Positions 31,293 to 39,571 of a stretch of 64,000 bases of DNA are shown piece after piece. Under the pieces are notes generated by a model that was not told where the DNA came from, made no database searches, and worked only from the letters and a program-made list of their open reading frames with translations. The DNA is from JACDER01 sp963717765. GTDB lineage: Bacteria; Actinomycetota; Thermoleophilia; Gaiellales; Gaiellaceae. The stretch is from assembly GCA_963717765.1 (NCBI GenBank), contig CAVQWX010000003.1, positions 434,001-498,000 of the forward strand. Reading direction: 5' to 3'. The position numbers and the translations under genes were made by a program. Each line of letters begins with the position of its first letter. Position 1 is the first letter of the stretch.

Positions 31293-32311
31293 GACAGCCG
31301 CTCCGCCAGGTACTTCAGGGCGAGCGGGTAGCGGTACTCGATGGACATGTGCGTGGCGTCGAAGAGCTCGAAGAAGACGTCCGTGACTCCGATCTCCTCG
31401 AGCTCGCGCCGGAAGGCCTCGGCGCCCAGGTCGAGGTAGAACTCGTCGCGCTTGCCCGCGTCGATGTAGATCGCCGTGAGCGAGCGGAGCGCATCCGCGT
31501 AGCGGGGAACCATCCGCACCGGATCCCACGCGAGCCAGCGCTCCCACACCTCCGGGAGGAGCTCGCCCGTCGCCGTGTCGAACGGGAGCGTGACCGACCC
31601 GTCCTCCTCCGCCGAGTAGCACGCGGCCATCGCCCAGGTGTTGATCAGGTGGAAGTCGCTGCGCTTCGAGAAGGCCGGGCGGGAGCGGAAGTCCTCCCAC
31701 CACTTCTCGTACGAGCCCTCGTAGTCGTCGCGGAGAGCGCGCGCGTCTTCGCGGAACTCCGGTTGGTAGCAGGCCTCGAACAGCGCGTCGCCTGCGTGCG
31801 TCGCCATCCCGCCGAACAGGTCGGGCCGCAGTATCGGCGTGACCATCGCGCCGTAGCCGCCGCTCGACTTGCCGGCGATCCCGCGGTGCTCGGGCCCGGC
31901 GAGCGTGCGGTACCTCTCGTCCACCCACGGGACGAGCTCCTCGCACAGGTACGTGTGGTAGCGGCCTGTCCCGGGGGAGTCGAGGAACTGGCTCCCGCCG
32001 TAGGACGTCCAGCAGTCGACGTAGACGAGGACGCAGGGCGGGCAGTCGCCGCTCGCGACGGCGTCGTCTGCGAGCTCCGGGAAGTTCTTGCGGAAGGCCG
32101 AGCGGTTCCGCCACATGTCGATCTGGCCCGTCATCCCCTGGATGACGTAGACGCTCGGGTAGCGCCGGTCGGGCTCGTCGTCGTAGCCGGGCGGGACGTA
32201 CACCCAGAGCGGCCGGTCGTGCGGGTCGTGCAGCGGGTTGTCCTTCAGGACCTCGCTCGTGAAGACGTGCTCGTCGAGGCGGCCTGCGAAATCGTGGGAC
32301 CAGGGCTCCAT
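31289..32311 (-). CDS. Putative alpha/beta-hydrolase esterase
   Basis: A 340-residue esterase of the esterase-D/Fes type. The nucleophile elbow is GIAGKSSGGYGAM (GKSSGG), the preceding strand gives YPSVYVIQGMTG, and the C-terminal histidine is plausible in FDATHMSIEYRYPLALKYL. A loop VYVDCWTSYGGSQFLDSP is typical of the family. No signal peptide is seen. ATG 32311 is chosen; the beta-lactamase-like gene starts divergently 22 bp away. Confidence 0.82.
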   Translation of the reverse strand: MEPWSHDFAGRLDEHVFTSEVLKDNPLHDPHDRPLWVYVPPGYDDEPDRRYPSVYVIQGMTGQIDMWRNRSAFRKNFPELADDAVASGDCPPCVLVYVDCWTSYGGSQFLDSPGTGRYHTYLCEELVPWVDERYRTLAGPEHRGIAGKSSGGYGAMVTPILRPDLFGGMATHAGDALFEACYQPEFREDARALRDDYEGSYEKWWEDFRSRPAFSKRSDFHLINTWAMAACYSAEEDGSVTLPFDTATGELLPEVWERWLAWDPVRMVPRYADALRSLTAIYIDAGKRDEFYLDLGAEAFRRELEEIGVTDVFFELFDATHMSIEYRYPLALKYLAERLS

Positions 32312-32332
32312 CGGGCTCGTAGTATCGCGGCG

Positions 32333-33139
32333 GTGGACGCCCTGCGTCAGATCGAGGACTGGGGAGCGGAGCATGCCGCGGCGGCCGTCGTGCGGTCCGG
32401 CGAGCCGGTCGCGCGGTACGGCGACGGCGAGCACGTGTTCCGCTGGGCGTCGGTCACGAAGCCGGTCACGGCGCTCGCCGCGCTGGTCGCGGCCGAGGAA
32501 GGCGCTGTCGACCTGGACGAGCCGGCCGGCCCCCCGGGCTCGACCGTACGGCACCTGCTCGCGCACGCTTCCGGCCTTCCCTTCACCGGCGACGCGCCGA
32601 TCGCGCGCCCGGGGGAGCGCCGGATCTACTCCAACACCGGCTTCGAGGTGCTGGCCGCCCACGTGGGCACGCGCGCGGAGATGGACTTCGGCGCGTACCT
32701 GTCGGCGGCCGTGCTCGAGCCGCTCGGGATGAACGCGGAGCTACGCGGCTCGCCGGCCGCTGACCTGCACGGCACGCTGGACGACCTGATCCTGCTCGCC
32801 GGCGAACTGCTCACGCCGGCGGTGGTCGCGCCGGAGACGCTGGCCGAGGCGACGGCCGTCGCGTTTCCCGGGCTGTCCGGAGTGCTGCCCGACTTCGGAC
32901 GCTTCGACCCGAACGACTGGGGCCTCGGGCTCGAGCTCAGGGACGCAAAGAGCCCGCACTGGACGGGGACGCGCAACTCAGCGCGCACGTTCGGGCACTT
33001 CGGCGGCTCCGGGACCTTCCTGTGGGTCGACCAGGAGCGGCCGCTCGCGCTCGGCTGCCTCACCGACCGCGAGTTCGGGCCGTGGGCAAAGGACGCGTGG
33101 CCGCGGCTGTCCGACGCCGTCCTCGCCGGCGCGGTATAA
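32333..33139 (+). CDS. Beta-lactamase/transpeptidase-fold serine hydrolase
   Basis: A 268-residue protein of the class C beta-lactamase/DD-peptidase/esterase superfamily. It contains the S-x-x-K motif in RWASVTKPVTALAAL, the Y-x-N motif in RRIYSNTGFEVLA, and HFGGSGTFLW corresponding to the third (KTG/HxG) motif. It is shorter than secreted class C enzymes and no signal peptide is visible, so it may be a cytosolic esterase. GTG 32333 is inferred. Substrate unknown. Confidence 0.8.
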   Translation: MDALRQIEDWGAEHAAAAVVRSGEPVARYGDGEHVFRWASVTKPVTALAALVAAEEGAVDLDEPAGPPGSTVRHLLAHASGLPFTGDAPIARPGERRIYSNTGFEVLAAHVGTRAEMDFGAYLSAAVLEPLGMNAELRGSPAADLHGTLDDLILLAGELLTPAVVAPETLAEATAVAFPGLSGVLPDFGRFDPNDWGLGLELRDAKSPHWTGTRNSARTFGHFGGSGTFLWVDQERPLALGCLTDREFGPWAKDAWPRLSDAVLAGAV

Positions 33140-33148
33140 AGCCGCGCC

Positions 33149-33763
33149 GTGGTCCGTTTCGTCCCCCAGCGAACCGAGTTCTTCGAGCTCTACCGCAAGG
33201 CGGGTGCGAACGCCGTGGCGATCGCCCGCGCCCTCGTCGAGCTTCTCGACCGCTTCCCCGACACCGCCGACCTGAGCTGGGACATCAAGGAGCTCGAGCA
33301 CGAGGGAGACAGGTTGACCTACGACATCGTCGACCTCCTGAACCGCACGTTCGTCACGCCGTTCGACCGCGAAGACATGTACAGGCTGGCGAGCGCCCTC
33401 GACGACATCTGCGACCACATCGACGAGGCGGCCGGAAACATCGTCCTCTACGGGATCGAGGAGGTCCGGCCGAAGGCGAAGGAGCAGGGCGACGTGGTGC
33501 TTCGGGCGACCGAGAAGATCGAGGAGGCGGTCGACTTGCTCCAGGGCTTCAAGGACCCCAGGCGGCAACTCGCGGCGCTTCGTGACCTGGAGGACGAGGG
33601 CGATCGCCTGAACCGTGAGGCGGTGTCGGAGCTTTTCCACTCGAACGGCGACGCAATCTCGGTGATTCGCTGGAAGGACATCCACGAGCACCTCGAGGAG
33701 GCGGTCGATGCCTGCGAGAACGCAGCGGACGTTCTCGAGGCGATCTTCGTGAAGAACAGGTGA
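33149..33763 (+). CDS. DUF47 (PhoU-like) regulator of PiT phosphate transporter
   Basis: A 204-residue all-helical protein of the DUF47 family, PhoU-like proteins found with PiT transporters. It has the ELEHEGDRLTYDIVDLLNRTFVTPFDREDMYRL stretch in its first repeat and LEDEGDRLNREAVSELF in the second. These are the ExxxD metal-binding-type motifs of PhoU folds. Located 7 bp before pit, it is likely to modulate phosphate uptake. GTG start. Confidence 0.9.
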   Translation: MVRFVPQRTEFFELYRKAGANAVAIARALVELLDRFPDTADLSWDIKELEHEGDRLTYDIVDLLNRTFVTPFDREDMYRLASALDDICDHIDEAAGNIVLYGIEEVRPKAKEQGDVVLRATEKIEEAVDLLQGFKDPRRQLAALRDLEDEGDRLNREAVSELFHSNGDAISVIRWKDIHEHLEEAVDACENAADVLEAIFVKNR

Positions 33764-33770
33764 CGGCGCC

Positions 33771-34760
33771 GTGAGCGACGGTCTCCTCGTCCTCGTGGTC
33801 GTCGTCGCCCTGACCTTCGACTTCACGAACGGCTTTCACGACACGGCCAACGCCGTCGCGACCTCCGTCTCGACACGGGCGCTCACCCCCCGGATGGCCG
33901 TCCTGGTCGCGTCGCTGGCCAACCTCGCCGGCGCGTTCGTCACGACCGCGGTCGCGAGCACGGTGGGGAAGGGGATCATCGACACGGGCCTCGCGACTGA
34001 CAAGACCGTGCTCGCCGCGCTCCTGGGAGCGATCACGTGGAACCTGATCACATGGTGGCTCGGCTTGCCGTCGAGCTCCTCGCACGCGCTCATCGGCGGT
34101 CTCATCGGCGCGGCGCTGGTCCAATCCGGAGCCGAGGGCGTCGAGTGGAACAGCATCGTGCACAGCGTGGTCCTCCCCGGGATCTTCGCGCCGATTATCG
34201 CCTTCGCCGCGGCGTTCGCACTGCTGCTCGCGATTCTCTGGCTCTTCTTCCGCGTCACCGTGGGCATTGCGAATCGTGGCTTCCGGCTGGGGCAGCTCGC
34301 CTCCGGCACCTGGGTCGCGTTCGCACACGGCGCCAACGATGCCCAGAAGACCATGGGGGTGATCGCGCTCGCGCTCTTCACGAATGGCACGATCGACCAC
34401 TTCTACATTCCGACCTGGGTCAAGGTCGCGGCGGGCGTGTCCATCGCCGCCGGGACCTACGTCGGAGGCTGGCGCATCATGCGCACGGTCGGCCAGCGCA
34501 TCTTCGACATCGAGCCGGCGAGCGGGTTCGCGGCGCAGGCCACTGCGGGCACGACCATCTACCTCGCGACCCATTTCGGGTACCCGCTCTCCACGACCCA
34601 TGTCATCTCGGGTGCGGTCATGGGCGCGGGAGCAACCAAGCGGTTCTCGGCCGTGCGCTGGGGCGTCGCCGGGAACATCGTGATGGCCTGGATCCTCACC
34701 ATCCCGGCCGCCGCCCTTGTCGCGGCCGCGTGTTACTGGCCCGTGGAATGGATCTTCTGA
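33771..34760 (+). CDS. pit: Low-affinity inorganic phosphate transporter, PiT family
   Basis: A 329-residue polytopic transporter (about ten membrane segments) that imports metal-phosphate complexes with protons or sodium. The two duplicated signatures are present: FDFTNGFHDTANAVATSVSTRAL at the N-terminus and VAFAHGANDAQKTMGVIALAL in the C-terminal half. LPSSSSHALIGGLIGAAL and LSTTHVISGAVMGAG match the family's inner repeats. PiT proteins often also carry arsenate, which fits the ars genes immediately downstream. Confidence 0.92.
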   Translation: MSDGLLVLVVVVALTFDFTNGFHDTANAVATSVSTRALTPRMAVLVASLANLAGAFVTTAVASTVGKGIIDTGLATDKTVLAALLGAITWNLITWWLGLPSSSSHALIGGLIGAALVQSGAEGVEWNSIVHSVVLPGIFAPIIAFAAAFALLLAILWLFFRVTVGIANRGFRLGQLASGTWVAFAHGANDAQKTMGVIALALFTNGTIDHFYIPTWVKVAAGVSIAAGTYVGGWRIMRTVGQRIFDIEPASGFAAQATAGTTIYLATHFGYPLSTTHVISGAVMGAGATKRFSAVRWGVAGNIVMAWILTIPAAALVAAACYWPVEWIF

Positions 34761-34767
34761 ACACCAT

Positions 34768-34797
34768 TTGACATAGATCGACGCTTGTCGATATATT
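34768..34797 (+). promoter_or_regulatory. Sigma-70-type promoter of the ars operon
   Basis: TTGACA (34768-34773), an 18-bp spacer and TATATT (34792-34797) form a near-consensus promoter. The predicted start of transcription would fall only a few bases before the arsR ATG at 34809, so the message may be leaderless or nearly so. Confidence 0.8.
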
Positions 34798-34810
34798 GAC
34801 ATGCGTCGAT
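34777..34810. promoter_or_regulatory. Tandem ArsR operator palindromes
   Basis: There are two inverted repeats with the same N4 spacing: ATCGAC-GCTT-GTCGAT (34777-34792, perfect) and ATTGAC-ATGC-GTCGAT (34795-34810, one mismatch). Their centres are 18 bp apart. The first fills the -35/-10 spacer and the second covers the start point and the first base pairs of arsR, ideal for repression. Confidence 0.75.
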
Positions 34811-35147
34811 GCAACGCCTGAACGTGATTTCGTGTTGCCGGCCGCTCGGCGCATCGTCGCTCTCCGATGAGGAAGCCGAGGCGTCAGCGGCGATCTTCCG
34901 CGCTCTGGCGGATCCTGCTCGCGTGAAGATCGTCAACCTGCTCGCGACGAGCGACGAGCCGGTGTGCGCCTGCGAGTTCGAGCCGGCGCTCGAGCTCTCG
35001 CAGCCGACGGTCAGCCATCACCTCAAAAGACTGACCGAGGTTGGACTGCTCGAGCGCGAGCAGCGTGGGAAATGGGCGTACTTCTCTCTCAAGCCCGAGG
35101 CGAGCTCGCAACTCGAGAGCCTCGTGCAAGTCAAGGAGGTCGTGTGA
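34809..35147 (+). CDS. arsR: ArsR-family arsenite-responsive repressor
   Basis: A 112-residue winged-helix repressor that leaves DNA when As(III) binds. It shows the family core IFRALADPARVKIVNLL, the recognition helix LELSQPTVSHHLKRLTEVGLLE, and RGKWAYFSL in the wing. Metalloid ligands are plausible: the N-terminal pair C9-C10 and C53/C55 (EPVCACEF). This resembles the Corynebacterium-type site, which uses an N-terminal Cys pair and a Cys near position 55, rather than the ELCVCDL type. It overlaps arsM by 4 bp. Confidence 0.9.
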   Translation: MQRLNVISCCRPLGASSLSDEEAEASAAIFRALADPARVKIVNLLATSDEPVCACEFEPALELSQPTVSHHLKRLTEVGLLEREQRGKWAYFSLKPEASSQLESLVQVKEVV

Positions 35148-35941
35148 TCGATCTGCGTGAACAGGTGCGGCAGCGTTACGCGCAGGCGGCGCGCGCCGTC
35201 GAAACGGGCGGTGGGTGCGGCAGCGGTTCCTGCTGCGAGGACGGAAGCCCCGGTGACTTCGGGGAAGCGCTGTACCACGCCGAGGAGCGTGGCGAACTGC
35301 CCGAGGCGGCGGTGCTGGCGTCGCTGGGCTGTGGCAACCCGACCGCGGTCGCCGGGCTGAACGAGGGCGAGACCGTGCTCGACCTCGGCTCGGGCGGCGG
35401 AATCGACGTGATCCTGTCCGCGAGGCGCGTCGGTACGGCCGGAACCGTGTACGGCGTGGACATGACGGACGAGATGCTGGCTCTTGCGCGGAAGAACGCA
35501 GCCGAAGCGGGCGTCGTGAACGTGCATTTCCTCAAGGGTGTGATCGAGGCAGTCCCGCTTCCCGCCGACTCCGTCGACGTCGTCATCTCGAACTGCGTGA
35601 TCAACCTCTCCGTCGACAAGCCGGCTGTCCTCACGGAGATGGCGCGCGTGCTGAAGCCAGGCGGCCGCATCGGCGTCAGCGACGTCGTCGCGGAGGATCG
35701 CCTCACCCCGGAGCAGCGCGCGGAGCGGGGCAGCCACGTCGGCTGCATCGCGGGGGCTCTTTCCCGCTCCGAGTACGTCGCGGGCCTCGAGGCCGCCGGC
35801 TTCGTCGACGTGTCAGTCGAGTTCACGCACGAAGTCGCAGACGGAATGCACGGCGCGATCGTCAAAGCGACGAAGACTCACTCGCCGGAATCCAGCGGGC
35901 TCCCACTGGTTCAGGCGGCGGCGAGCGCCGGCTGTTGCTGA
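35144..35941 (+). CDS. arsM: Arsenite S-adenosylmethionine methyltransferase
   Basis: Methylates As(III), giving volatile or more easily exported products. The 265-residue protein has a Cys-rich N-terminus (GGGCGSGSCCEDG), SLGCGNPTAVAGLNEGETVLDLGSGGGID as the SAM site (motif I), NCVINLSVDKPAVL and HVGCIAGALSRSEYV with the conserved catalytic cysteines, and a CC terminus. GTG start at 35144 with AAGGAGG upstream, overlapping arsR. It lies directly before arsC and an aquaporin gene. Confidence 0.93.
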   Translation: MIDLREQVRQRYAQAARAVETGGGCGSGSCCEDGSPGDFGEALYHAEERGELPEAAVLASLGCGNPTAVAGLNEGETVLDLGSGGGIDVILSARRVGTAGTVYGVDMTDEMLALARKNAAEAGVVNVHFLKGVIEAVPLPADSVDVVISNCVINLSVDKPAVLTEMARVLKPGGRIGVSDVVAEDRLTPEQRAERGSHVGCIAGALSRSEYVAGLEAAGFVDVSVEFTHEVADGMHGAIVKATKTHSPESSGLPLVQAAASAGCC

Positions 35942-36333
35942 TGCAGGTCCTGTTCGTCTGCGTCCACAACGCCGGTCGGAGCCAGATGGCCGCGGGGCTG
36001 GTCGAGCTCCGGTCAGAGGGCCGCATCCACGTCCGCTCGGCGGGAAGCGCGCCGGGTGAGGAGATCAATCCGGCTGTCGTCGCGGCGATGGACGAGATCG
36101 GCGTCGACATGAGCGAGGAGTTCCCCAAGCCGCTCACGGACGAGGCCGTGGACGCCGCGGACGTCGTCATCACCATGGGGTGCGGCGACGCGTGCCCGGT
36201 CTACCCCGGCAAGCGCTACGAGGACTGGGAGCTCGAGGATCCGGCCGGCAAGGACTTGGACACGGTCCGGCGGATCCGGGACGAGATCGACGCGCGCGTG
36301 CAGAGACTTGTCGGCGAGCTGACGGGAAATTGA
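35941..36333 (+). CDS. arsC: Arsenate reductase, low-molecular-weight phosphatase type
   Basis: Reduces arsenate to arsenite. The 130-residue protein has the P-loop VCVHNAGRSQMA and the second cysteine pair in ITMGCGDACPVYPGKR, with GKRYEDWELEDPAGKDL completing the acid loop. This is the thioredoxin-coupled LMW-PTPase-type ArsC of Gram-positive bacteria and actinobacteria. The ATG overlaps the arsM stop by one base. The thioredoxin gene at 57943-58269 is a possible electron donor. Confidence 0.93.
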   Translation: MQVLFVCVHNAGRSQMAAGLVELRSEGRIHVRSAGSAPGEEINPAVVAAMDEIGVDMSEEFPKPLTDEAVDAADVVITMGCGDACPVYPGKRYEDWELEDPAGKDLDTVRRIRDEIDARVQRLVGELTGN

Positions 36334-37007
36334 GCCGTCTCGCCCGCGCGCTCGGCGCCGAGCTCATCGGGACGTTCATGCTCGTGTTCGCCGGCGCGGG
36401 CGCAGTGATGGTCGACGCCAAGACCCAGGCGCTCGGACACGTCGGCGTCGCGATCAGCTTCGGCCTCGTGATCTTGGCCGGCATCTACGCCGTCGGGCAC
36501 ATCTCCGGCGCGCACTTCAACCCGGCGGTGACGCTCGGCTTCGTGCTCACTCGCCATTTTCCGCCGGGCCGAGCGCTCGCGTACTGGCTCGCCCAGCTCC
36601 TCGGAGCGGTCGCCGCGGCCGCCGTCCTGCGCGGCTCGCTCGGCAACATCGCCCATGTCGGCGCGACGTTGCCATCCGGGTCTCAGGCGCAATCGTTCCT
36701 GTGGGAGCTCGTGCTGACCGCCTTCCTGATGTTCGTGGTCATGGCCGTGGCGACCGACACGCGGGCAGTGGGAGAGGCCGCCGCGATCGCGATCGGCGGG
36801 ACGATCGGCCTCGAGGCGATGTTCGGCGGCCCGATCTCGGGAGCGTCCATGAATCCGGCGAGATCGTTCGGGCCGGCGCTGGTGTCCGGCGACTTCCACG
36901 CACTGTGGATCTACGTGCTCGCCCCGCTTGCCGGTGCCGCGGTGGGCGCGCTCACCTACCAGCTCGTCCGCGGTCAGCCTGTCGTTGCCGGCGACCCTCA
37001 GGAATGA
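36330..37007 (+). CDS. MIP-family channel (aquaglyceroporin-like), probable arsenite channel
   Basis: A 225-residue channel with six membrane segments and the two signature loops GAHFNPAVTLG and GASMNPARSFG. The helices run ALGAELIGTFMLVFAGAGAV to LWIYVLAPLAGAAVGAL. As the last gene of the ars operon (TTG start overlapping arsC), with no arsB or acr3 gene present here, it is a likely downhill exit for arsenite or methylarsenite, as AqpS is in Sinorhizobium. Water or glycerol transport is an alternative. Confidence 0.88.
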   Translation: MSRLARALGAELIGTFMLVFAGAGAVMVDAKTQALGHVGVAISFGLVILAGIYAVGHISGAHFNPAVTLGFVLTRHFPPGRALAYWLAQLLGAVAAAAVLRGSLGNIAHVGATLPSGSQAQSFLWELVLTAFLMFVVMAVATDTRAVGEAAAIAIGGTIGLEAMFGGPISGASMNPARSFGPALVSGDFHALWIYVLAPLAGAAVGALTYQLVRGQPVVAGDPQE

Positions 37008-38029
37008 ATCTGCGCGATCGTGTCCTGGCCGGCCGTCACGACCGGCTGCGGTAGCGGAGCGAACTGGAACTGCTTGCCGAGCTTCTGCCCGTCCCCGATC
37101 GCGTAGGTCAGGAAGGGCTTGAGCGTCGACGCCTTGGACGACTGGTCGGGCGCGAGCGCGTACGTGAACGTTGAGATCGGATAGGCACCCGGCTCGGAGG
37201 CCGGCGGATCGGTGATCGAGACCGCGTTGTCCGGCGGCAGGCTCGTCACCGTTCTCGCCGCGGCCTCGGTGCTGGGGATCCCCGGGACCGGGAACTTCCC
37301 CGCCTTGTTCTGGACGAGCGCATAGTTCAACTTGGTCTCGAAGACGTAGGCGATTGCGAGGTACCCGATAGTTCCGTCCTGCCGCTTGATCGACCCGGCC
37401 ATCCCGGGGTTGCCGCGACCGCCGACCCCGGCGGGGAAGCTCACCTGCGCGCCCACTCCGATCTTGGACTTCCACTCGGGGCTCACCTTCGAGAGATAGT
37501 CCGTGAACGCGTAGGTGTCTCCGCTCGAGTCGATGCGGAAGATGGGCGTGATAGTCGTGTCGGGCAGGGAGACGCCGGGGTTCAGCTTCGCGATGGATGC
37601 GTCGTTCCACGCCTTCACATGCCCGAGGAAGATGCCCGCCAGTACAGGCCCGGTCAGCTTGAGGCGGTTGGGGATGCCCTGCACGTTGTACGAGACCAGC
37701 GTGGCCGCAAGGGCCCATGGGATCTGGAGGACGCCGTTCGCGCCTTTCGCCCGCTCGGGCGTCAGCGGCGCGTCGGTGGCACCGAAGTCGACGTCACGAC
37801 GCGTGATCGCCTGGACGCCCGCGCCGCTGCCGACGGCGTCGTAGGCCACCTGCACGCCGGTCCGCTTCTTGTATTCGGCGGCCCAGGCCGACACGAGCGG
37901 AGCAACGAGGGAGCTTCCAGCGCCCTTTAGCGTTTCGCCGGACTGCTGCGTGCTGCTGCCGCCTCCCCGGCCGCACGCAACGGCGCCCAGCAGGATCAGT
38001 GCCGCCGCGAGCGCGAACGCCAGGCGCAG
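36998..38029 (-). CDS. pstS: Phosphate-binding lipoprotein PstS, second copy, probable CTG start
   Basis: The substrate-binding protein for high-affinity phosphate import. The frame from a CTG at 38029 encodes a 19-residue lipoprotein-like signal (RLAFALAAALILLGAVAC) with Cys19 as lipidation site. KGAGSSLVAPLVSAWAAEY and the phosphate-binding VDFGATDAPLTPERAKG follow. No ATG, GTG or TTG opens this frame before GTG 37894, which would remove the signal peptide. An AAGGG lies 8 nt before the CTG, and phoU ends 2 nt before it. It is the last gene of the pst operon and a paralogue of pstS at 41594-42613. A sequencing error in the start is the main alternative. Confidence 0.8.
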   Translation of the reverse strand: MRLAFALAAALILLGAVACGRGGGSSTQQSGETLKGAGSSLVAPLVSAWAAEYKKRTGVQVAYDAVGSGAGVQAITRRDVDFGATDAPLTPERAKGANGVLQIPWALAATLVSYNVQGIPNRLKLTGPVLAGIFLGHVKAWNDASIAKLNPGVSLPDTTITPIFRIDSSGDTYAFTDYLSKVSPEWKSKIGVGAQVSFPAGVGGRGNPGMAGSIKRQDGTIGYLAIAYVFETKLNYALVQNKAGKFPVPGIPSTEAAARTVTSLPPDNAVSITDPPASEPGAYPISTFTYALAPDQSSKASTLKPFLTYAIGDGQKLGKQFQFAPLPQPVVTAGQDTIAQIHS

Positions 38030-38031
38030 GA

Positions 38032-38703
38032 TTAGGGCCCTTGCACCGGGTGCGAAGCGTCTGTGAACTCGCGGAACTCTGCGGTCACGAGGTAGGCGAC
38101 CTGCTCGCCGATATCGACGGCGTGGTCACCGATGCGCTCGAGGCAACGCGAGACGAGCAGCATGCGTACGCCCCACTCGCTCAGCTCCGGATCGAGCTCG
38201 AGCACCTGCCGGACGACGCGCCGGTTCGCCCGGTCGATGAGCTCGTCCAGGTCGACCAGCGAGGAAGCTTCGTCGACGTCGCGGTCGACGAAGGCGTCGA
38301 GCGCGACCTTGATCATCTCCTCGGCCCGCGAGCCCATCTCCTCGAACGCCTGGATCATCCGAGAGTCGGGCTCGAGACCGGCCACCAGCTTCGTCAGCTT
38401 CGCAATCGTGACGCAGTAGTCCGCCATCCGCTCGAGATGGAGGTTCGTGTGCAGCATCGCGAGGACGAGCCGCAGATCGACCGCGACCGGCGTCTGCCGC
38501 GCGAGCAGGGCCTCGATCGCCTGCTCGACCTCGAGGTAACGCTGATCGACCTCGTCGTCGAAGGCGATGACCTCGTCCGCCAGCTCGGCGTCTGCCTCAC
38601 GGAGCGCATTGAGCGCGCCGCGCAGCGCGCGGAGAACGAGCTCGCCCTCTTCGAGCAGGCTCGCCTGGAGAGTGTCGAGATCTTCCTGCAGCGTGACTCT
38701 CAA
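38032..38703 (-). CDS. phoU: Phosphate transport regulator PhoU
   Basis: A 223-residue helical protein that represses the Pho response by linking PstSCAB to the PhoR kinase. It has two repeats, LQEDLDTLQASLLEEGELVLRAL in the first and DEASSLVDLDELIDRANRRVVRQVL in the second. RCLERIGDHAVDIGEQVAYLVT is the signature metal-binding segment. The TTG start overlaps the pstB stop (TTGA). Confidence 0.92.
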   Translation of the reverse strand: MRVTLQEDLDTLQASLLEEGELVLRALRGALNALREADAELADEVIAFDDEVDQRYLEVEQAIEALLARQTPVAVDLRLVLAMLHTNLHLERMADYCVTIAKLTKLVAGLEPDSRMIQAFEEMGSRAEEMIKVALDAFVDRDVDEASSLVDLDELIDRANRRVVRQVLELDPELSEWGVRMLLVSRCLERIGDHAVDIGEQVAYLVTAEFREFTDASHPVQGP

Positions 38704-39557
38704 CCGAATCTCCCTGTTACGTAGTCCTCGGTCCGCTTGTCGGCGGGTTGAGTGAAGATCTTGTCGGTCTGGGCGTACTCGACCAGGATGCCTGTCCGCG
38801 ACTTGTCCGCGAGCACCTCCAGCCCGAAGAACGCGGTCATATCGGCGACGCGCGCGGCCTGCTGCATGTTGTGCGTCACGACGACGATCGTGTACTCGTT
38901 CTTGAGCTCGTGCATCAGATCCTCGATCCGCGAGGTCGCGATTGGGTCGAGCGCGGACGCCGGCTCGTCCATCAGCAGCACCTCGGGCTCGACGGCGAGC
39001 GCGCGGGCGATGCAGAGCCGCTGCTGCTGGCCGCCCGAGAGGCCGAGCGCGCTCTTCTTGAGGCGGTGGCGGACGTCGTCCCACAGAGCCGCCTGCTCGA
39101 GAGCGTGCTGGACGCGGTCGTCCATGTTGTCCTTCATCCCGAGCACGCGCAGACCCCAGGCGACGTTGTCGTAGATCGACTTCGGGAACGGATTCGGCTT
39201 CTGGAAGACCATCCCGATCCGCCGGCGCACCTGCACCGGGTCGACCTTGGGCGCGTACAGGTCGACGCCGTGGTAGAGCACCTCTCCCTGGACCTTCGCG
39301 CTCGGAACCAGGTCGTTCATCCGGTTCAGCGTCCGGATGAACGTGCTCTTCCCGCACCCCGACGGCCCGATGATCGCAGTGACCCTGTTGTGGTAGATCT
39401 CGAAGGAGACGTCCTTGATCGCAAGCGTCTTCCCGTACGAGACGGACAGATTCTGGATGTCGAAGACCGTCTCGCGCGCCGTCGTGCTTTGGGGTCGCTC
39501 ACGCCGCTGAGCGATCTCTATCGGTGCCACGTTCACAATCGTATCCGTCTGTGTCAC
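38700..39557 (-). CDS. pstB: Phosphate ABC transporter ATP-binding protein
   Basis: The ATPase that powers the phosphate importer at the cytoplasmic face of the membrane. It shows Walker A GPSGCGKST, the Q-loop in GMVFQKPNPFPKS, the ABC signature LSGGQQQRLCIARAL, Walker B VLLMDEPASALD and the switch His in VVVTHNMQQA. GTG 39557 is chosen because AGGAGG lies 5 nt before it; ATG 39575, overlapping the pstA stop, is an alternative that adds 6 residues. Confidence 0.95.
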   Translation of the reverse strand: MTQTDTIVNVAPIEIAQRRERPQSTTARETVFDIQNLSVSYGKTLAIKDVSFEIYHNRVTAIIGPSGCGKSTFIRTLNRMNDLVPSAKVQGEVLYHGVDLYAPKVDPVQVRRRIGMVFQKPNPFPKSIYDNVAWGLRVLGMKDNMDDRVQHALEQAALWDDVRHRLKKSALGLSGGQQQRLCIARALAVEPEVLLMDEPASALDPIATSRIEDLMHELKNEYTIVVVTHNMQQAARVADMTAFFGLEVLADKSRTGILVEYAQTDKIFTQPADKRTEDYVTGRFG

Positions 39558-39571
39558 GGGGTCCTCCTGAT

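Noticed and set aside
35144..35941. Second selenoprotein in arsM
   Set aside because: All positions of interest are Cys codons and there is no in-frame TGA before the end.
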